DNA from: Phymatolithon calcareum
Taxonomy: Eukaryota > Rhodophyta > Florideophyceae > Hapalidiales
Direction of reading: 5' to 3'
Assembly: GCA_977006965.1 (NCBI GenBank)
Contig: OZ345357.1
Coordinates: 1,984,001-2,048,000 of the forward strand
Length of the DNA: 64,000 bases
Shown: piece by piece, positions 38,438 to 52,571 of the stretch
Layout: every line of letters begins with the position of its first letter
How positions within the stretch are numbered: position 1 is the stretch's first letter
Notes under the pieces: model-generated
Database searches by the model: none
What the model was told of the DNA's origin: nothing
The model's input: only the letters and a program-made list of their open reading frames with translations
Made by a program: the position numbers and the translations under genes

Positions 38438-39546
38438 TTACGGACCACATTCATGTGAACAGTACTTGCTGCCCGCTTGTGCCCTCTTAGGGCATTGCTC
38501 AGCAGTAGTTCTTGCGCACGACTTCTCCTCGACTTCTAGTGGTGGTGCCGCCATGTCGTTGCTGGTACTAATTTCGCGTGAAACACTAGAACCGTTTTTG
38601 GCACTGCTTTTGGATGAACCACCCACCGACTCGCTGGCCCGACACTTTTTAGCACCGGTGCCGTTGAGACGTATTTCCATGCTTGCACGCTTGACTTCTT
38701 CAACGTCACACATGATGTTTTCAAACTTCTCCAATTCGCAAAGTTGTGAGGGTTCATTGTATTCACGACAGTTGACAGCGACAAGTCGGACATCAATTGC
38801 GAGATCAACTGCAGTTTTGTAATCATTCCCGCGTTCAATGTTGGCCTTAATTGTTCCAAAGTCCATGGGATTGGCGATGCGATTGAAATAGTTGGGGCAG
38901 CCATGCGCAACGGGTTCGACTGGTTCTCGATATGGATATGCATTCTTCTGTTTCGAAATTTTATCTAAAGCTTTCTCAGCCTTTTCAGCATACGCGCCTG
39001 CCCACTCTCGTCCAGTCCATGCTGGGGACAGCAATGCCCAGATGATCTGGGGAACTGAACTGCTGGTGAGGCTGCAGATGCACTTTTCCTGCTAACCGCA
39101 CCTGTCAACTTGCGAGAACCGGGCCGTTTGTCCACCAGCTCGCGTGCGAAGCGGGCGGCGTTGAGCTGTGGATGATTAAGGTTTTTCACCTGAGCCAGGA
39201 TAAAATCGCGCTCGAGGAGAATATCCTTCTCGGAATAGCTTTGCATTTCGCCACACAACCCCGCGATCAGAGAAGGAAACGTTGCATACCTTCTCCGCAT
39301 TGCGCCCAGTGGACAGATCGATCCCACCGGTACGTGCCCCGCAGCCCAAGGTATTGAAAGGACAAGCATTTGACTGCGCAACAAATCCCATGTTCGACAA
39401 GAACGATTTTCTTTTTTCAAAGCTTTCCAAACACCACAATCCCGCTCGAAGGTCCAAACTCTGAATTCGTCAGTTCCACACACGCTGATACAGTGCCCCA
39501 ACGACACCGACCTTCCCTTCTCGTGCGTCAACTTTTCGTTTGTCAA
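38438..39546 (-). pseudogene. Bromodomain fragment with CFP1-like Cys cluster, A' copy
   Basis: Same arrangement and same frame change as at 7802-8910; the open frame with the bromodomain core is 39034-38438. Confidence 0.65.
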
Positions 39547-40651
39547 AGACTACGTGATTCCAAAGTTGTTGTAAACATTGACCGACAATCGGTCAGCCGA
39601 AAGAGTTCATCTACGACGTGTTCGAGGGCGTCGAAAATCGCGTCACATATTTGCACCCATGGTACTCGAGAAATGGCGCCAAGATCAATAAGCACGTTGC
39701 AACACTACTTTCAACCCTCAGCAAGGGCTTCTACATGCACTTGGACCGAGTTCAACAGCCTTCAACATCGTTGCCCGGCAAAGGTGTTATGTGCCCATTT
39801 ATTGGTGGTGCCCTATTACCGGTGGAGATTAAGCTTGACATGCAACAGTTGCTTCGTGAAGCAGTGCCAATGATAACTGAAATCGAACTTGTGCCGCTCC
39901 GATTCTCTTCCGCTGAGTATGTTCTCACTGATTCACACTGCAAAACCTCTGCGATCCGTCCCAGGATAAACAGCATCAAACTCAATGATGCCTGGTCCAT
40001 ACGGCAAAGGAGCACTACTTCCAGTTCATGTCGACAGTAGCGCATGTGCTTCAATGCACATGTACCGATTCCAGGAGGCTGAGTCTGACATGCAACAATT
40101 TGACATTGATATCGCCTCCCGAGTTTTGACCAAACGAGTTGTGAAATTCCTTTTGGTTAACACACCATCCCATGCATACAAGGATCCCGCCCTGCGACGA
40201 TTCATGGCACAATTCCCTGCATTTGAACGCCGTCTGCATGAAATGCGCTTCAAGTCGTCCTTATTCGTAGCACGTCTCAACATGTCTGCGTGTTCTGGTT
40301 TGACGGTGCTGATCCGGTCAATCTGATAGTTGCAAAGAAACCGTCTTCGTTCTTCTTTTGCAACGGATTCACGGACAAATCGATGAACGCTTCCCATTCG
40401 TGCTTCCTATAAATGATGCTGAAAAAGTGGGGACTAGCCACGAAGGGCGACTTCGTGAAAGATCGTAATTCGATTACTTTATTCTTGAGCGCAACTCGGA
40501 GCACCATATCTTGCATATAAGATTCGTCTGCATATGTTCCCTCCAAGTTTCGAATTTCATCTCTCGGCCTTCTCCTAAGCCCAGAACCTTCACTTGAAGA
40601 ATTGCTCGAAGCGTCAGCACAGCCCTCATTCGCTTCTACATTTGTCAATAG

Positions 40652-41191
40652 GCCCGTGACCGCCCGCTGCCGCCGACGCGTGAAAAGGGGTTCTTCCCCT
40701 CTCATGGATTGGTGACTCTGCGGAACGGTCGAAAGGTGCAAATATGTAATCTACAGCAAGTGGAGGATGTGGAAGTTTCACAGGCAGTGTTCAGCACTGT
40801 CATTCTCTTCACGCACGCAAGTAACGCAATCGTGTCCGATATGGTGTCCATAACCATATTGCCAAGAACCGCTTCCACCTCGAGAACGCACTTTCTAAAA
40901 GTTCCCGAAAGTCACCTCGCTGCCGGTTTTTTTAGAGTGGGCGATGTCATATGGGTGACGAAGAATGTCGCAATGGTTCTGGAAGCGATTCGCAGCATTC
41001 GTCGCGAGCGCATGTGCGGTTTCTACAACTCGCATACAAATAAGGGCACTATTCTTGTGAGCAGTGGAAGGGGATTATCAGCCGTTCTCGCATCGTCTTA
41101 CGCCACAGCAGTGAACCCATTTGCGGCACATGCTCACTCTTTCTTTGGTGTCACTTTTGCCGAGATATCGCGTTCGTTTCCTGGAAGGTAG
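40652..41191 (+). pseudogene. Hint domain relic, A' copy
   Basis: Same frame and same lost catalytic residues as at 10016-10555. One substitution was noticed (41061, C to T, synonymous). Confidence 0.7.
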
Positions 41192-43373
41192 CTTTTTCGT
41201 CTCTCTCCTCGCTTGTGGAGGCGTTTGCTCCCCCGGGTCCGCAACATTGTGCCATAGCCGTGCTCACTATCCGGTGGTTTGCGAAGCGATTTAAGCCCTC
41301 GTTTTAATGCACGCGCCTTCGTGGCCTCAGCGACGTGATTCTAGAATCAACAGGACTTTTTTCTGACTGCCTTTCTCATTTTGCTGATTTCTTCGACTGA
41401 TCTCGCGTTCTTAGACATTCGCAAAATAAAAACTTATGTTGACTAAATCTTTTCCCTTTCCTCCACTTCTTCAACGTTACACAAGGTATTTATGGTGCGA
41501 AGTGCAAGTCGAAACTATTATGCTTTACTGTTAACTCAGCAAGATCGTCGAATGAGAGCTGCATGCAAAGCACAATAAAGGCCGATAATCGGCAGACGGT
41601 TTGCTTCAACGTTTTGTACCTACCATCCATAAACGTTGCGGTCTGTCCTTGCAACTCCGGAAACGTCAAGATTTCTAGGACGAAGGGATGGCGCTAATTG
41701 CTCTCAGCTCGCCAACACGCAGACTCGAATGTATTACGCTGGATATCAGCCACAAGCGTTGTCAGACGTAGCATGTGGCAAAATGCGCCGCTAAGGCACG
41801 CATTTCCAGGGGGGCACAGCGCGGCGGTCAGGCGGACGAAGTAATTCTGCGAAAGCGGTATCGCCAGCGAAGTTGGGCAGAACAGCGGGCAAGCGTACGA
41901 TTCAGTACAGTACTGCGAGGGCAGCGTCGCGGCATCATCTCCAGCCACGTGAGACAGAGCGGCATGAGGCAGCGGCGTATTGTGGTTTCCACTTGCCATA
42001 ACGTCAATCAGACCTGTAGTTTTGACTATTATAGGCCAGTAGGCCCTCGGCGACGACACAGCGCTGCCATTTCGTGGACCATAATTATTATGGTTCACTA
42101 GAAGACCAGACGAAAAATATAGTAAAATTCAGGTTGATCCAAGTCGAAAAGTTGAAACTGTTTGAAAGAAAACTGGTAAGCATTTTTCTGTAATGATTGA
42201 TTACAGTAGAGCATTGGAAACTTCATAGTTAACAATATTTCACTTCTGTCTACACATTTTCTTGAAACTGGATACGGTCCCGTAGGTGCGAACGACATAA
42301 TTAGATTTTCCATCCAGTTTATGAGCATTGTTTTAGCCAGTGGGAGCGCTTGAAAGATAGGGTGTAGGTCCTTAATAATCATTACTTCTTTATGTCCGCG
42401 CCTCCTCCCAGTACTATTAAGAGTACTCGACAAGAAGTACCGTTATCCGATTCCGTAACTGCTACATTTGGATGCACATTTATGGGCATCTCTACCATGA
42501 AGCCTTAGACATTGTGTTATATAAACAACTTTGTAACAAAGGTTAGACCAGGAAGTAAAGCGTATTCTTAGTCTTTGTACCGTGCCATCAGTGCGATCAT
42601 CGCGATGATGATTCCACTTGTTTGGCACTACATTTTTATAGTACTCTTGCGGACCGTCCCAGGTGAGACTATGTTTATTCCAGAACTATTGATGTGCTGC
42701 AATCGCAGCACCACCCGAATATATTTCACACTGGCCTGGATAGCCTACAGGGAAGCTTCTAGTAGTATTTACATTGCGCGCTGGTGAGCATTTGGGACTG
42801 CGGATGTAGACAAAAATCAACAAAAAGTAAACTACTGCTTGCCCAACTATTTTGACGAGAGTGACCATAACCCACATTGCGCGAGCAACCCAACTTCACC
42901 GGCAGCGTCAATCATAGGGTGGTGAATATGGAACCATTCACACCCCCGCGACAGAGCATTAGGCAAACTCCGCGTGGCATGTGTCGAAGAGCGAGCGACA
43001 AGACAGGCGGAGCGCCGTGCAAAACCTGCCACGACACTTCGCGTTGAGATATTTGAAGCCTCGCAACTCAGTACCGAATAGATATTCGACTCTATAAATG
43101 GTTTTATGCATTGGACCTAATGTGAAGCAAGTCGACGAACAAGAGGGAATGTGCGATTGACATCGACAAAATCCGCAAACCTCTCTGAAAAGGTATCCCT
43201 AATATCTGGGCCAAACAAGAAAAAATCCCCGTGCCGGAGTGTCATGGCGCACCATTGAGCATTTCATAGCTGAACCTCCGCGCCGTGCTGAGTAGATTAC
43301 GAGGGCACGATCCCACGGTGCACGATAAGATTATGGACCTCTGTGAGTTGTAGCAGAGACAAAAAATGAAAAC

Positions 43374-44116
43374 TTTATTGAAAAACATTTAGGGTTTGGG
43401 TGCACTGGCGATGGGATTAGTGAGACCGGAGCTTCAATTGTGACTCGCTTTTCCGCAAACGGGTCACTAAACGTTAGTCTTCTTGCATGAAGGTAGCAAC
43501 GCGTCATGCCCTATTTCTCACGGACGAATCTATTTAGTTTTCTTTGCGCATAATTACTGTCTCCAAGGATTGGGAACCGGCTGTTACTCAGATGTGAACA
43601 GATTTGTTGGCTTCTCCCGCTCCGAAACAATGCACCAAGAACAGAAATGTCAGCATCCGGAAGCCATAGTAGCTGTTCAAATTCGATGCGCGCTGAATGT
43701 TGAACATGTTTGTAGACTGTAATATCTTTGAGAGGATGATCATTTGTCCAGGTTACGGGCAATTACGACCCTGTCGTTAACGCCGAGTAATTATTGTTGT
43801 TATCATCACGTTGCAATGCGGGTTGCAGTCGTGCCGCATTCTCAGATGTATGCAGTGGAACGAGCATCACGCCGCTTGTACATCTGTCAAGTCGGTGCAC
43901 TAGAAACACCTCCATGGGACTGCCATTTGGACTTTAATGTGCGGCACGCAACTCGTTCACCATGTACCTTGATTCGCGACCCCCGTTCGGTCGGTTTTCA
44001 CGCGGAGCACTAGAAATCCTGCAGGTCTGTCCACTGATACATAATGCTCAGTGCGAAATAATATCGAAATTCCAGTGCCAACTCGTCAAGCCTGCGGAGA
44101 CGCTCGCGGGCGGGTG
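43374..44116 (-). pseudogene. TruC-like pseudouridine synthase relic, A' copy
   Basis: Same broken frames as at 12738-13480, including the intact HRLDRCTSG block at about 43871-43897. Confidence 0.8.
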
Positions 44117-47100
44117 ACGAGGAAATAATACCGGTACTGCTGGCTCGCTGGTTGATAACGCATAGATGAAATGCCGTTTTAATTGACCATGCACACAATT
44201 TTGGTATCTCGGCAAGAGCAACGGAGTTGGGAAGCAAACCGGAGAGGTCGAAATTTGAAAATGGATAGTGAAAGTGGGAGAGGTCAGGCGTGTTCGAACA
44301 TGAGATTGCGTGGTACTAGTATTGATATTGATGATAGACTCTTCAGGCTCAGAGTGCCGTGTAATTGGGTATTGACATATGAGCCAATTGTATTTTCAGC
44401 TAGAATAAGTCCATTTTCTGGTCTGATTCAGGTCTTGATTCAGGAAGGCAATTCGTGTCTGTACATGGTGTCCCGTCCAGCAGGCTTTATGCATGTGCAA
44501 TAGGAACACGTACTTCCGTGAAGAACCTGTCACCATCCCGTCCCTTATTTTGGTGACGGCGGTAGTGCTGTTTTCGACGCAGATCGAGATGGATGCTAGC
44601 TGATTGAAGAGATTAATTATCTCTAGAATTGGGTGCGGTGGAGAAGCAAGCAGTTGCTTTGGTGATGACGTCTCAAGATCTCAATGGTTAATTTTTCAGA
44701 GAGATTCATATGGGAACAACAACTTAGAAACTCAATGACGCGAGAAAGACGAATGACTCAGACTGGACATTCGATTCGCCATGCGCAGTGCTATCGCTGA
44801 GGAATGGACAGTCTTTTTCAGTTTCCCTGAGCCTTCCAACAAAATCGGGACTGGAAGTCCCAACCCGTGCGTAAAAATCGTTTGAAAAGTGAACGCAATT
44901 AGTCTTCGGGTGATCCCTTCATCAATGCTTAAATATGTAGACTGTAGGAAAGTAATACTACGAAAGTTACAGATTCGACAAAATCTACGATTTCCCTGCC
45001 CTCCCTTTGATCTAAGGTGGAACAAATATTGCAAAAAATTAAGTACTAGAACATCAATTGGCTTGGCGTGTTGCGACCGACGTACAGCATACCACGGGCT
45101 ACGTTCGTAGAGAAGAAAGAGCCTTATGTCTTACCTCCCAATGTTCTTTAGAGCAGTGGCAGGAGGTAACGCTACATGCTCTGTTCGAATTTTGTAACTA
45201 CTATGTCATAGAATTGTCAGCATGCACCATCTCTGACTCTTTTCGCTCACATCATCCATTCTCGTTTCCGGTCGAACCCTCCCTAATCTCACTCTGAATT
45301 TTCACTTGAACTCAACCATCACTGATTACTTTCTGATCTACCAACATTAATCACAACTATTCACTCGCACATTAAAAGGACCAGTACAACCGCTTCCATC
45401 ACCGAGTCACCGACAGTTCCAGCTTCTTCTTTACCACCGCTCGCTCAGCCTACGTTCTCTATGCCTCTGCCCATCACTAAGTGCACCCCGTTTCCTGCAT
45501 CCCTTGGACAGGATTGCTTCGTGTCCTGCCAATATTCTTTAGAGCAGTGGCAGGAGGTACCGTAACATGCTTTTTTCGAATTCCGTAACTACTGTATCAT
45601 AGAATTGTCAGCATGGAACATCTCTGACTATTTTCGCTCATATCACTCATTCTCGTTTCCACTCCCATCCACCGTAAGGTCAGACCGAATATCTACCTGA
45701 ACTCAACCATCACTGAATACGATTTAAAAATCTGAAAACTATATGGTTGTTTCCGAAGTCGGGTGATTAAGAAGCAGTACACTTTCAATAATTCTGCAGG
45801 TTGATGGCATTTTTACGAAACTGCATCTAAGAAACTGAACGACAGACTGATATAAGTCTGTTGTTCCTGTTTTTATCGAAATCACCAATCATGTCTGTCC
45901 GGCTGCCAAACGGCGGTGAAGGCGTTTCTGAAGATATCTCTCGTGCACTGAAGCTAGCAAAAAAGATCACATGGCAAGACCAAATTTTTTAAATCAGCAA
46001 AGGAACAAGTGAAATTAATTGTTCACCAAATGGCAGTGCCGTGGGGACCTCCTGGGCTTGGTCAGTCCTAACCAGAGGTCCTCTTTTATGTCTGACACAT
46101 GTAAATCTGAACTCCGACATCGTATTTATAGATTCTAGCTATACTCAGTCCATAATGCTGGAGCAACACCTTCACCAATTCCGCCTACTGTACGACATGC
46201 CAACTGACGTGCTATTTCCCGCAGTCGCACTGCGGTGCCCCCGCCGGCAGAAAAGATCCCGCCCACAGCAGCGCCAAAAATAATTTGTGCCGCTCAGTCT
46301 CTGTAGTTTCCCGCAGGCAGCTTTTTGTTCCTCTCTCCTCGCTTGTGGAGGCATTTTTCCCCGCTGGTCTGCCCTGCTGTGCCATAACCGAGCTCACTAT
46401 CTGGAGGTTTGGGAAGAGTGTAAGTCCTTATTTCAATGCGAGCGCCTTCGTGGCCTCAGCAACGTACTTCTTGAATCATCAGGACTTTTTTCTGACTGCC
46501 TTTCTCATTTTGTTGATTTGTCCGACTTACCTCGCGTCCTTCGATTGTCGCAAAATAAAAACATATGTTTACTTAATTTTTTCCCTTTTCTCCACTTCTT
46601 CAACGTTACACAAGGTATTTCTGGTGCAAAGAGGAAGTCCGAAATATGATACTTTTCTTTTAACTTAGCAAGAACGTCGAATGAGAGCTGCATGCAAAGC
46701 AAAATAAAGCCCGATAATCGGCAGACGTTTTGCTCCAACGTTTTGTACCTACCAACTACAAACGCCGCGGTCTGTCCTTGCGAATCCGAAAACGCCACGA
46801 TATCTGCGACGAAGGAACGGCGCTAATTGCTCTCTGCTCGTTAACAGACGGAGTAGAATGTAATACGTTGGAAATCATCCAAAAGCGTTGTCAGACGTAG
46901 CATTTGGCAGAATGCGCCGCTAAGGCATGAATTTCCAGCGGGATGCAGCGCGGCGGTCTGGCGGAAGAAGTAGTTCGACGAAAGCCGTGTCGAGGTATAC
47001 ATCGCCAGCGCGGTGGGGCAGAACAGCGGTCAAGCGTACGATTCAGTACAGCACGGCGAGGGCGGCGTCGCGGCATCATCTCTAGCGGCGTGAGACAGAG

Positions 47101-50100
47101 AAGCATGGGGCAGCTGTGTATAGTGGTTTCCACGTGCCATACAGTCAATCAGACCTCTGGTTGAGACCAGTATGGAGCAGTAGGCCCTCGGCGAGGAAAC
47201 GGCGGTGGCATTTGATGGACAATTAAGGTTTACTAAACCGGTCAGACGAAAAATATAGTAAAATTTAGGTTATTCCAAGGCGAAAAGTTGAAACTGTTTG
47301 AAAGTACCTTGGTAAGCATTTTTCTGTAATGATTGGTTACAGCCGAGTATTGGAAACTTCACTTCTTTCTACACATTACAGTATCTTGAAACTGGATACT
47401 CTTCCGTGGATGCAAACGATATATTTAAATTGTTCATCCGATTTATGAGGATGGTTTCGGCCAGTGAGAGCGTTTGAAGGATAGGGTTTAGTTCCTTAAT
47501 AATCATTACTTCTTGATGTCCGCGCCTCCTGCAAGTACTAATAAGAGCCCTGGGAAAGAAGTACAGCTATCCGATTCCGTAGCTCTCGGTCGACAACTAC
47601 TTTGGCCACGGACGAGAGTCACCACTGCCCATATTGCGCGAGCAGCCCAACTTCACCGCCACCCTCAATCATGGCGTGGTGAATAGGGTACTATTTACAC
47701 CCCCACGACAGAGCATCAGGCAAACTCCGCGTAGCGAGTGTCGAAGAGCGAGGTACAGGACAGACGGAGCGTCGTGCAAAACCTGCTGAAGAGCGAGCTA
47801 GCCCCAGTACAGCGACAATTCGCGTTGAGATTTTTGAAGCATCGCAACTCAGTATCGAATATATCTTCGACTCTATAAATGGTTTTATGCATAGGACGTA
47901 AAGTGAAGCAAGTCGACTCACAAGATGGAATATGGAATCGCCGAGGGGCGAACAGTCTTTCCTAGTTTCCCTGAGCCTTCCAACACAATCGAGGTTAGAA
48001 ATCCCAACCTCGGCGTACCAAGCTTTAGAAAGTGAATGCAGTTACTCTTCAGGGAAACCCTTCATCAATGCTTGAATATGAGGAGTGTTGGAAAACAATA
48101 CTACGAAAGTTACAGATTCGACAAAATCTACGATTGTTCCTACCCTCCGTGTGATTTAATGTCTATGGAGGAACCGATATTGCAAAAATTAAGTCCTAGA
48201 ACACTAATTGGCTTAGCGTGTTTGGACCGAAGTACAGCATACCACGGGCTACGTTTGTAGAGAAGAAAGAGCCGCAGTATGTTGTTCCTGTTTTTATCGA
48301 AATCACTAATCATGTCTATCCAGCTGCCAAACGGCGGAGAAACAGTTTCTGAAGATATTCCTCGTGCACTGAAGGTAGCAAAAAAGTTCAAACGGCATGA
48401 CGAGATTTTTTCAAATCAGCAAAGGAACCAGTGAAACTAAGTGTCCGCCAAATGGCGGTGCTGTGTGGACCTCTTGCGCCTGGCCGGTCCTAACCAGAGG
48501 TACACCTCTATGTCTGACACATGTAAAACTGAACTCCGACCTCGTATTGATAGCTTCTAGCAATACTCAGTCCAGCATGCTGGAACAATACCTTCGCCAA
48601 CTTCGCTTAGTGTGGCAGATTCCAACTGCCGTGCTATTTCCCGCAGTCGCATTGCAGTGCCCCCCCCGCCGCCACAAAATATCCCGCCCACCGCAGTGGC
48701 GAGAGTAATTTGTGTCGCTCCGTGTCTTAAGTTTGCCACAGGCATCTTTTCATATGTCTCTCCTCGCTTGTGGAGGCATTTACCCCCCTTTTCTGCACCG
48801 TTGTGCCATAACCGCGCTCAAAATCTGGTGGTTTGGGAAGCGATTTAAGCCTTCATTTCAATGCGCACGTCTTCGTGGCCTCAGAAACGTACTTCTAGAA
48901 TCAACAGGACTTTTTTCTGACTACCTTTCTCATTTTGCTGATTTGTCCGACGTAGCTCGCGTTCTTCGGCTTTCGCAAAATAAAAACATATGTTGACTAA
49001 ATATATTCCTTTCCTCCACTTCTTCATCGTTATACAATGTATTTCTGGTGCGAAGGGGAAGTCAAAATTATTACTTTACTTTTAACTTAGCAAGAACGTC
49101 GAATGAGAGCTACATGTAAAGCACAATCAAGCCCGATAATCGGCAGACGCTTTGCTCCAACGTTTTGTATCTACCATGAACAAACGCCGTGGACTCTCCT
49201 TGCGACCCTGAAACGCCAATGTCTCTACGACGAAGGGACGGCGCTAATTGATCTCAACTCGCAAACACGCAGAGTCGAATGTATTACGTTGGAGATCAGC
49301 CACAATCGTGGTCAGACATTATGTTTGGCAGAATGCGCCACTAAGACGCGCATTTCGAGGGCGGGCCAGCGGGGTGGTCAGGCGAACGAAGTAGTTCGGC
49401 GAAAGCGGTGTAGAGGTATACATCACCAGCGCTGTTGGGCAGAACAGCGGGCAAGCCTACGATTCAGTACAGAACCGCGATGGCGGCGTTGCAGCATCAT
49501 CTCCAGTGGCGTGAGGCAGAGCGGCATGGGGTAGCGGTGTATGGTGGTTTCCACTTGCCATACCGTCAATTAGCCCTGTGGTTGGGAACATTATGGGCCA
49601 GAAGGCCCTCAGCGACGAAACGGCGCTGCCATGTGGTGGACAATTATGGTTAACTAAAGGATTAGTCGAAAAGAAGTACCGTTGTCCGATTCCGTAACTG
49701 CTACGTTTGGATGCTCATTTAAATATGGGCATCTCTACCTTGAAGACTTACACATTATATTATATGAACAACTTTGACCTCGAAGTAAAGCTTATTTCTA
49801 GTCTTTGTGCCGCGCCTTCAGTGCGATCATCGCGATGATGATGATTCCACTTGTTTTGCACTACATTAATATAGTACTCTTGCAGACCGTCCCAGGTGAG
49901 ATTATGTTTTTTCAAGAACTATAGATGTGCTACAATCGCAGCACCACAGGAAGATACTTCACACTGGCCTGGATAGCCTACAGGGAGGTTTCCACTAGTA
50001 TTTACATTGCGCGCTGGTGGTGATGTGGGACTACGGATGTAGAGAAAAACCAGCAAAAGTAAACTTCTGTTTGCCCAACTATTTTGACCAAGGATGAAAG

Positions 50101-50611
50101 TCACCACCGCCCACATTGCGCGAGCAGCCCAACTTAACCCGCAACTTCAATCGTGGGGTGGTGAATAGGGAACCATTCACACCCCCGCGACAGAGCGTCA
50201 GGCAAACTCCGCGTGGCGTGTGTCGAAGAGCGACCGATAGGACAGGCGAAGCGCCGTGCAAACCCTGCCGCAACACTTCGAGTTGAGATGTTTTAAGCAT
50301 CGGAACTCAGTACCGAATAGATGTTCGAATCTATAAATGGTTTTATCGAGTATGAATACATTGTGTCTGGCCGTTCAACATTACTGGACAGTAAATTGCT
50401 TCAAGATCGAGTTTTGCCGAGTTTTCATCCTATGCTATTAGATACCTGTCGTAACTGTTAAACAGTATAAAATATTTTTGCGGATATACAGTATGACAAT
50501 TACCTCTTGACCTGACTAATATTAAGTCCAATTAACTTATGCTAAAAATAAAATTAAATAAATTTTAAAACTAAAGTTATGGTACTGCGCGAGCGAGCGA
50601 GCCCACCAATT

Positions 50612-50639
50612 CCATAACTTTAGTTCCATAACTTTAGTT
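50612..50639. repeat. Two tandem 14-base inserts at the unit junction
   Basis: CCATAACTTTAGTT occurs twice in a row between CCCACCAATT and ATGGTATTAG. It is the exact reverse complement of AACTAAAGTTATGG at 50569-50582. The equivalent junctions have none (19975/19976 and 56753/56754) or one (62867-62880). Confidence 0.95.
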
Positions 50640-51565
50640 ATGGTATTAGCGGAGATGTTGAGTTATGACACCCATGTTTCTAAAAATTTAATTGGACGAG
50701 ATTATGGAAATGATTGGACCACATTCATCGAGTCAGCGATTTCATTGGGCGAGATTTCAAAATGATTGGACCACATTCATCGTGTTCTGTGATTTCATTG
50801 GACGAGACGGTCCAAATGATTGGACCACATTCATAGCGTTCTGTGATTTCATTGGTCCTCTCAGAGATTAAAATTTGCAGATTTTGCAATTTAAAAAAAT
50901 TGACAATTTTACGTTTTTGCCAATATTTTGGCTATTGAAAAGTTGGACGTTTCAGAAATTCTGATGATTCCCGCCTTCTTTGAGACTTTCGAAGAGGCGT
51001 TTTGAAGCGCCTCCCTTACTTAAATTCTCAAAAATCCTCCAGATTTCGCATATTGAAATCATTTTCCACTCCACGAGTACCACTGGCTCCCCGTTTCCTG
51101 TATCCCTTGGACACGATTGCTTCGTGGCCTGCCGATGTTCTTTAGAGCAGTGGCAGGAGGTACCGCTACATGCTTTGTTCTAATTTCGTAACTACTATGT
51201 CATAGAATTATCAGCATGCACCATCTCTGACAATGTCGTTCATATCACCCATTCTTGTTTCCGCTCGAACACTCCCTAATCTCACTCTGAATATTCACTT
51301 GAACCTTAACCATCATTGAATATTTTCAGATCTACCAACATTAACCACAACTATGTACTCGCGCAATAAAGGACCTGTACAAGCACTCTTTACATACACG
51401 ATACACATTCTCGATTTCCTTGTCACCATCAGCATCTTCTACACTTCCTAATATCACGTCCGATGTGCCCCAAGATTCGACAGCGGTAACAGTCTTTGGC
51501 ATTAAGAAGCGACAGCTTCCACCTCGTGGCTATTGTGTGACTCTTCAGCCACCAATCAAAACTGA

Positions 51566-51667
51566 AATGAGGCTCTGGTCCCGCATGATCTCCGCACCGT
51601 GCTGAATAGATTGCCAGCACACGATCCCACGGTGCACGATAAGATTGTGGAGCTCGGTGAGTTGTAA
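51566..51667 (+). CDS. Conserved C-terminal exon (HDPTVHDKI...), C1
   Basis: The frame NEALVPHDLRTVLNRLPAHD, PTVHDKIVELGEL ends at TAA, with AATAAA 8 bases later (51675-51680). Upstream, in the adjacent frame, 51420-51565 reads VFGIKKRQLPPRGYCVTLQP and PIKTEM, probably the same gene before a frameshift or intron. The diverged copy in block A (12634-12727) keeps the frame and ends in TAG. It converges with the TruC-like relic, whose own minus-strand AATAAA is at 51693-51688. Family not recognised. Copies are at 57680-57781 and 63807-63908. Confidence 0.5.
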   Translation, partial: NEALVPHDLRTVLNRLPAHDPTVHDKIVELGEL

Positions 51668-51687
51668 CAGAGACAATAAATGAATGC

Positions 51688-52509
51688 TTTATTGAAAAAC
51701 AATTAACTTTTGGGTGCACTGGCGATGCGCTTTGTGAGACCGGAGCTTCAATTTTGACTCGCGTTTCCGCAAACGGGTCAATAAATGTTAGTCTTCTTGA
51801 ATGTGGCAACGAGTCAAGCCGTATTTCTCACGGACGAATCTATTTAGTTTCCCTTGCGCGCAATTACTCTCTCCAAGGTTTCGGAACCGGCTCTTACTCA
51901 GATATGAACAAATTTGGTTCCTTCTCCCGCTCCGAAGCAATGCACTAACAACAGAAATTTCAGCATCCGGAAGTCATAGTATCTGTTCATATTAGGTGCG
52001 CGCTGAATGTTGAACATGGTGTCGGCTGTAATATCCTTGAGAGGATGATCATTTGTCCAGCTCACGGGCATTCCATACTCTGCCCCTAACGCCCAGTAAT
52101 TCTTGTTGGTATCAGCACGTTAAAATGCGACTTGCAGTCGTGCCGCATTCTCAGATGTATGCAGTGGAACGAACATCACGTCGCTTGCACATCTGTCATA
52201 TCAGTGTACAGAAAAGACCTCCATGGGACCGCCATTTGGTCCGGAATGTGCGGCCCGCTACTCAACCACCATGTACCTTAATTCGCGCGCCGTTCGATCG
52301 GGTTTCGTGCGGTGCACGAGCAATCCTGCTGGTTTGTCCACTACTACATAATGCTCGGTGTGCAATAATATTGAAATTCCAGTGCCAATTCGTGGAACCT
52401 GCGGAAGCGCGCGCGGGCAGGGACGGAGCGAGGAAATAATACCAGTACTGCTGGTTCGCTGGTTGATGCTGCTTAGATTCAATGCCGTTTTAATTGACAA
52501 TGTGCACAA
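51688..52509 (-). pseudogene. TruC-like pseudouridine synthase relic, C1
   Basis: The first frame (52509-52258) starts MCTLSIKTALNL and holds ISILLHTEHYVVVDKPAGLL followed by VHRTKPDR, the N-terminal signature of TruC-like proteins, intact here but frame-broken in block A. The next block has lost the active-site motif: where block A reads HRLDRCTSGV, this copy reads H-stop-Y-D-R-CASDV, with TGA at 52203-52201. TSENAARLQVAF follows. Then come GMPVSWTNDHPLKDI and an end reading SRRLTFIDPFAETRVKIEAP. It is clearly non-functional. The expected TGRxHQ block is eroded (SYPERVI-like frames near 51880-51900). Confidence 0.8.
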
Positions 52510-52571
52510 TTGTGGTTTATCGGCAAGAACAGCGGAGTTGTGAAGGAAACCCGAGAGATCGTCATTTGAAA

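Larger units (their letters stand above)
30637..50611. repeat. Right arm (A') of the 30,636-base spaced direct repeat
   Basis: Near-identical copy of 1-19975. It runs into the 6.1-kb tandem array, whereas the left arm runs into the Helitron-bearing segment. The two continuations are themselves related (both begin ATGGTATTAGCGG) but diverge within about 45 bases, so the exchange point lies inside a shared boundary sequence. Confidence 0.97.
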
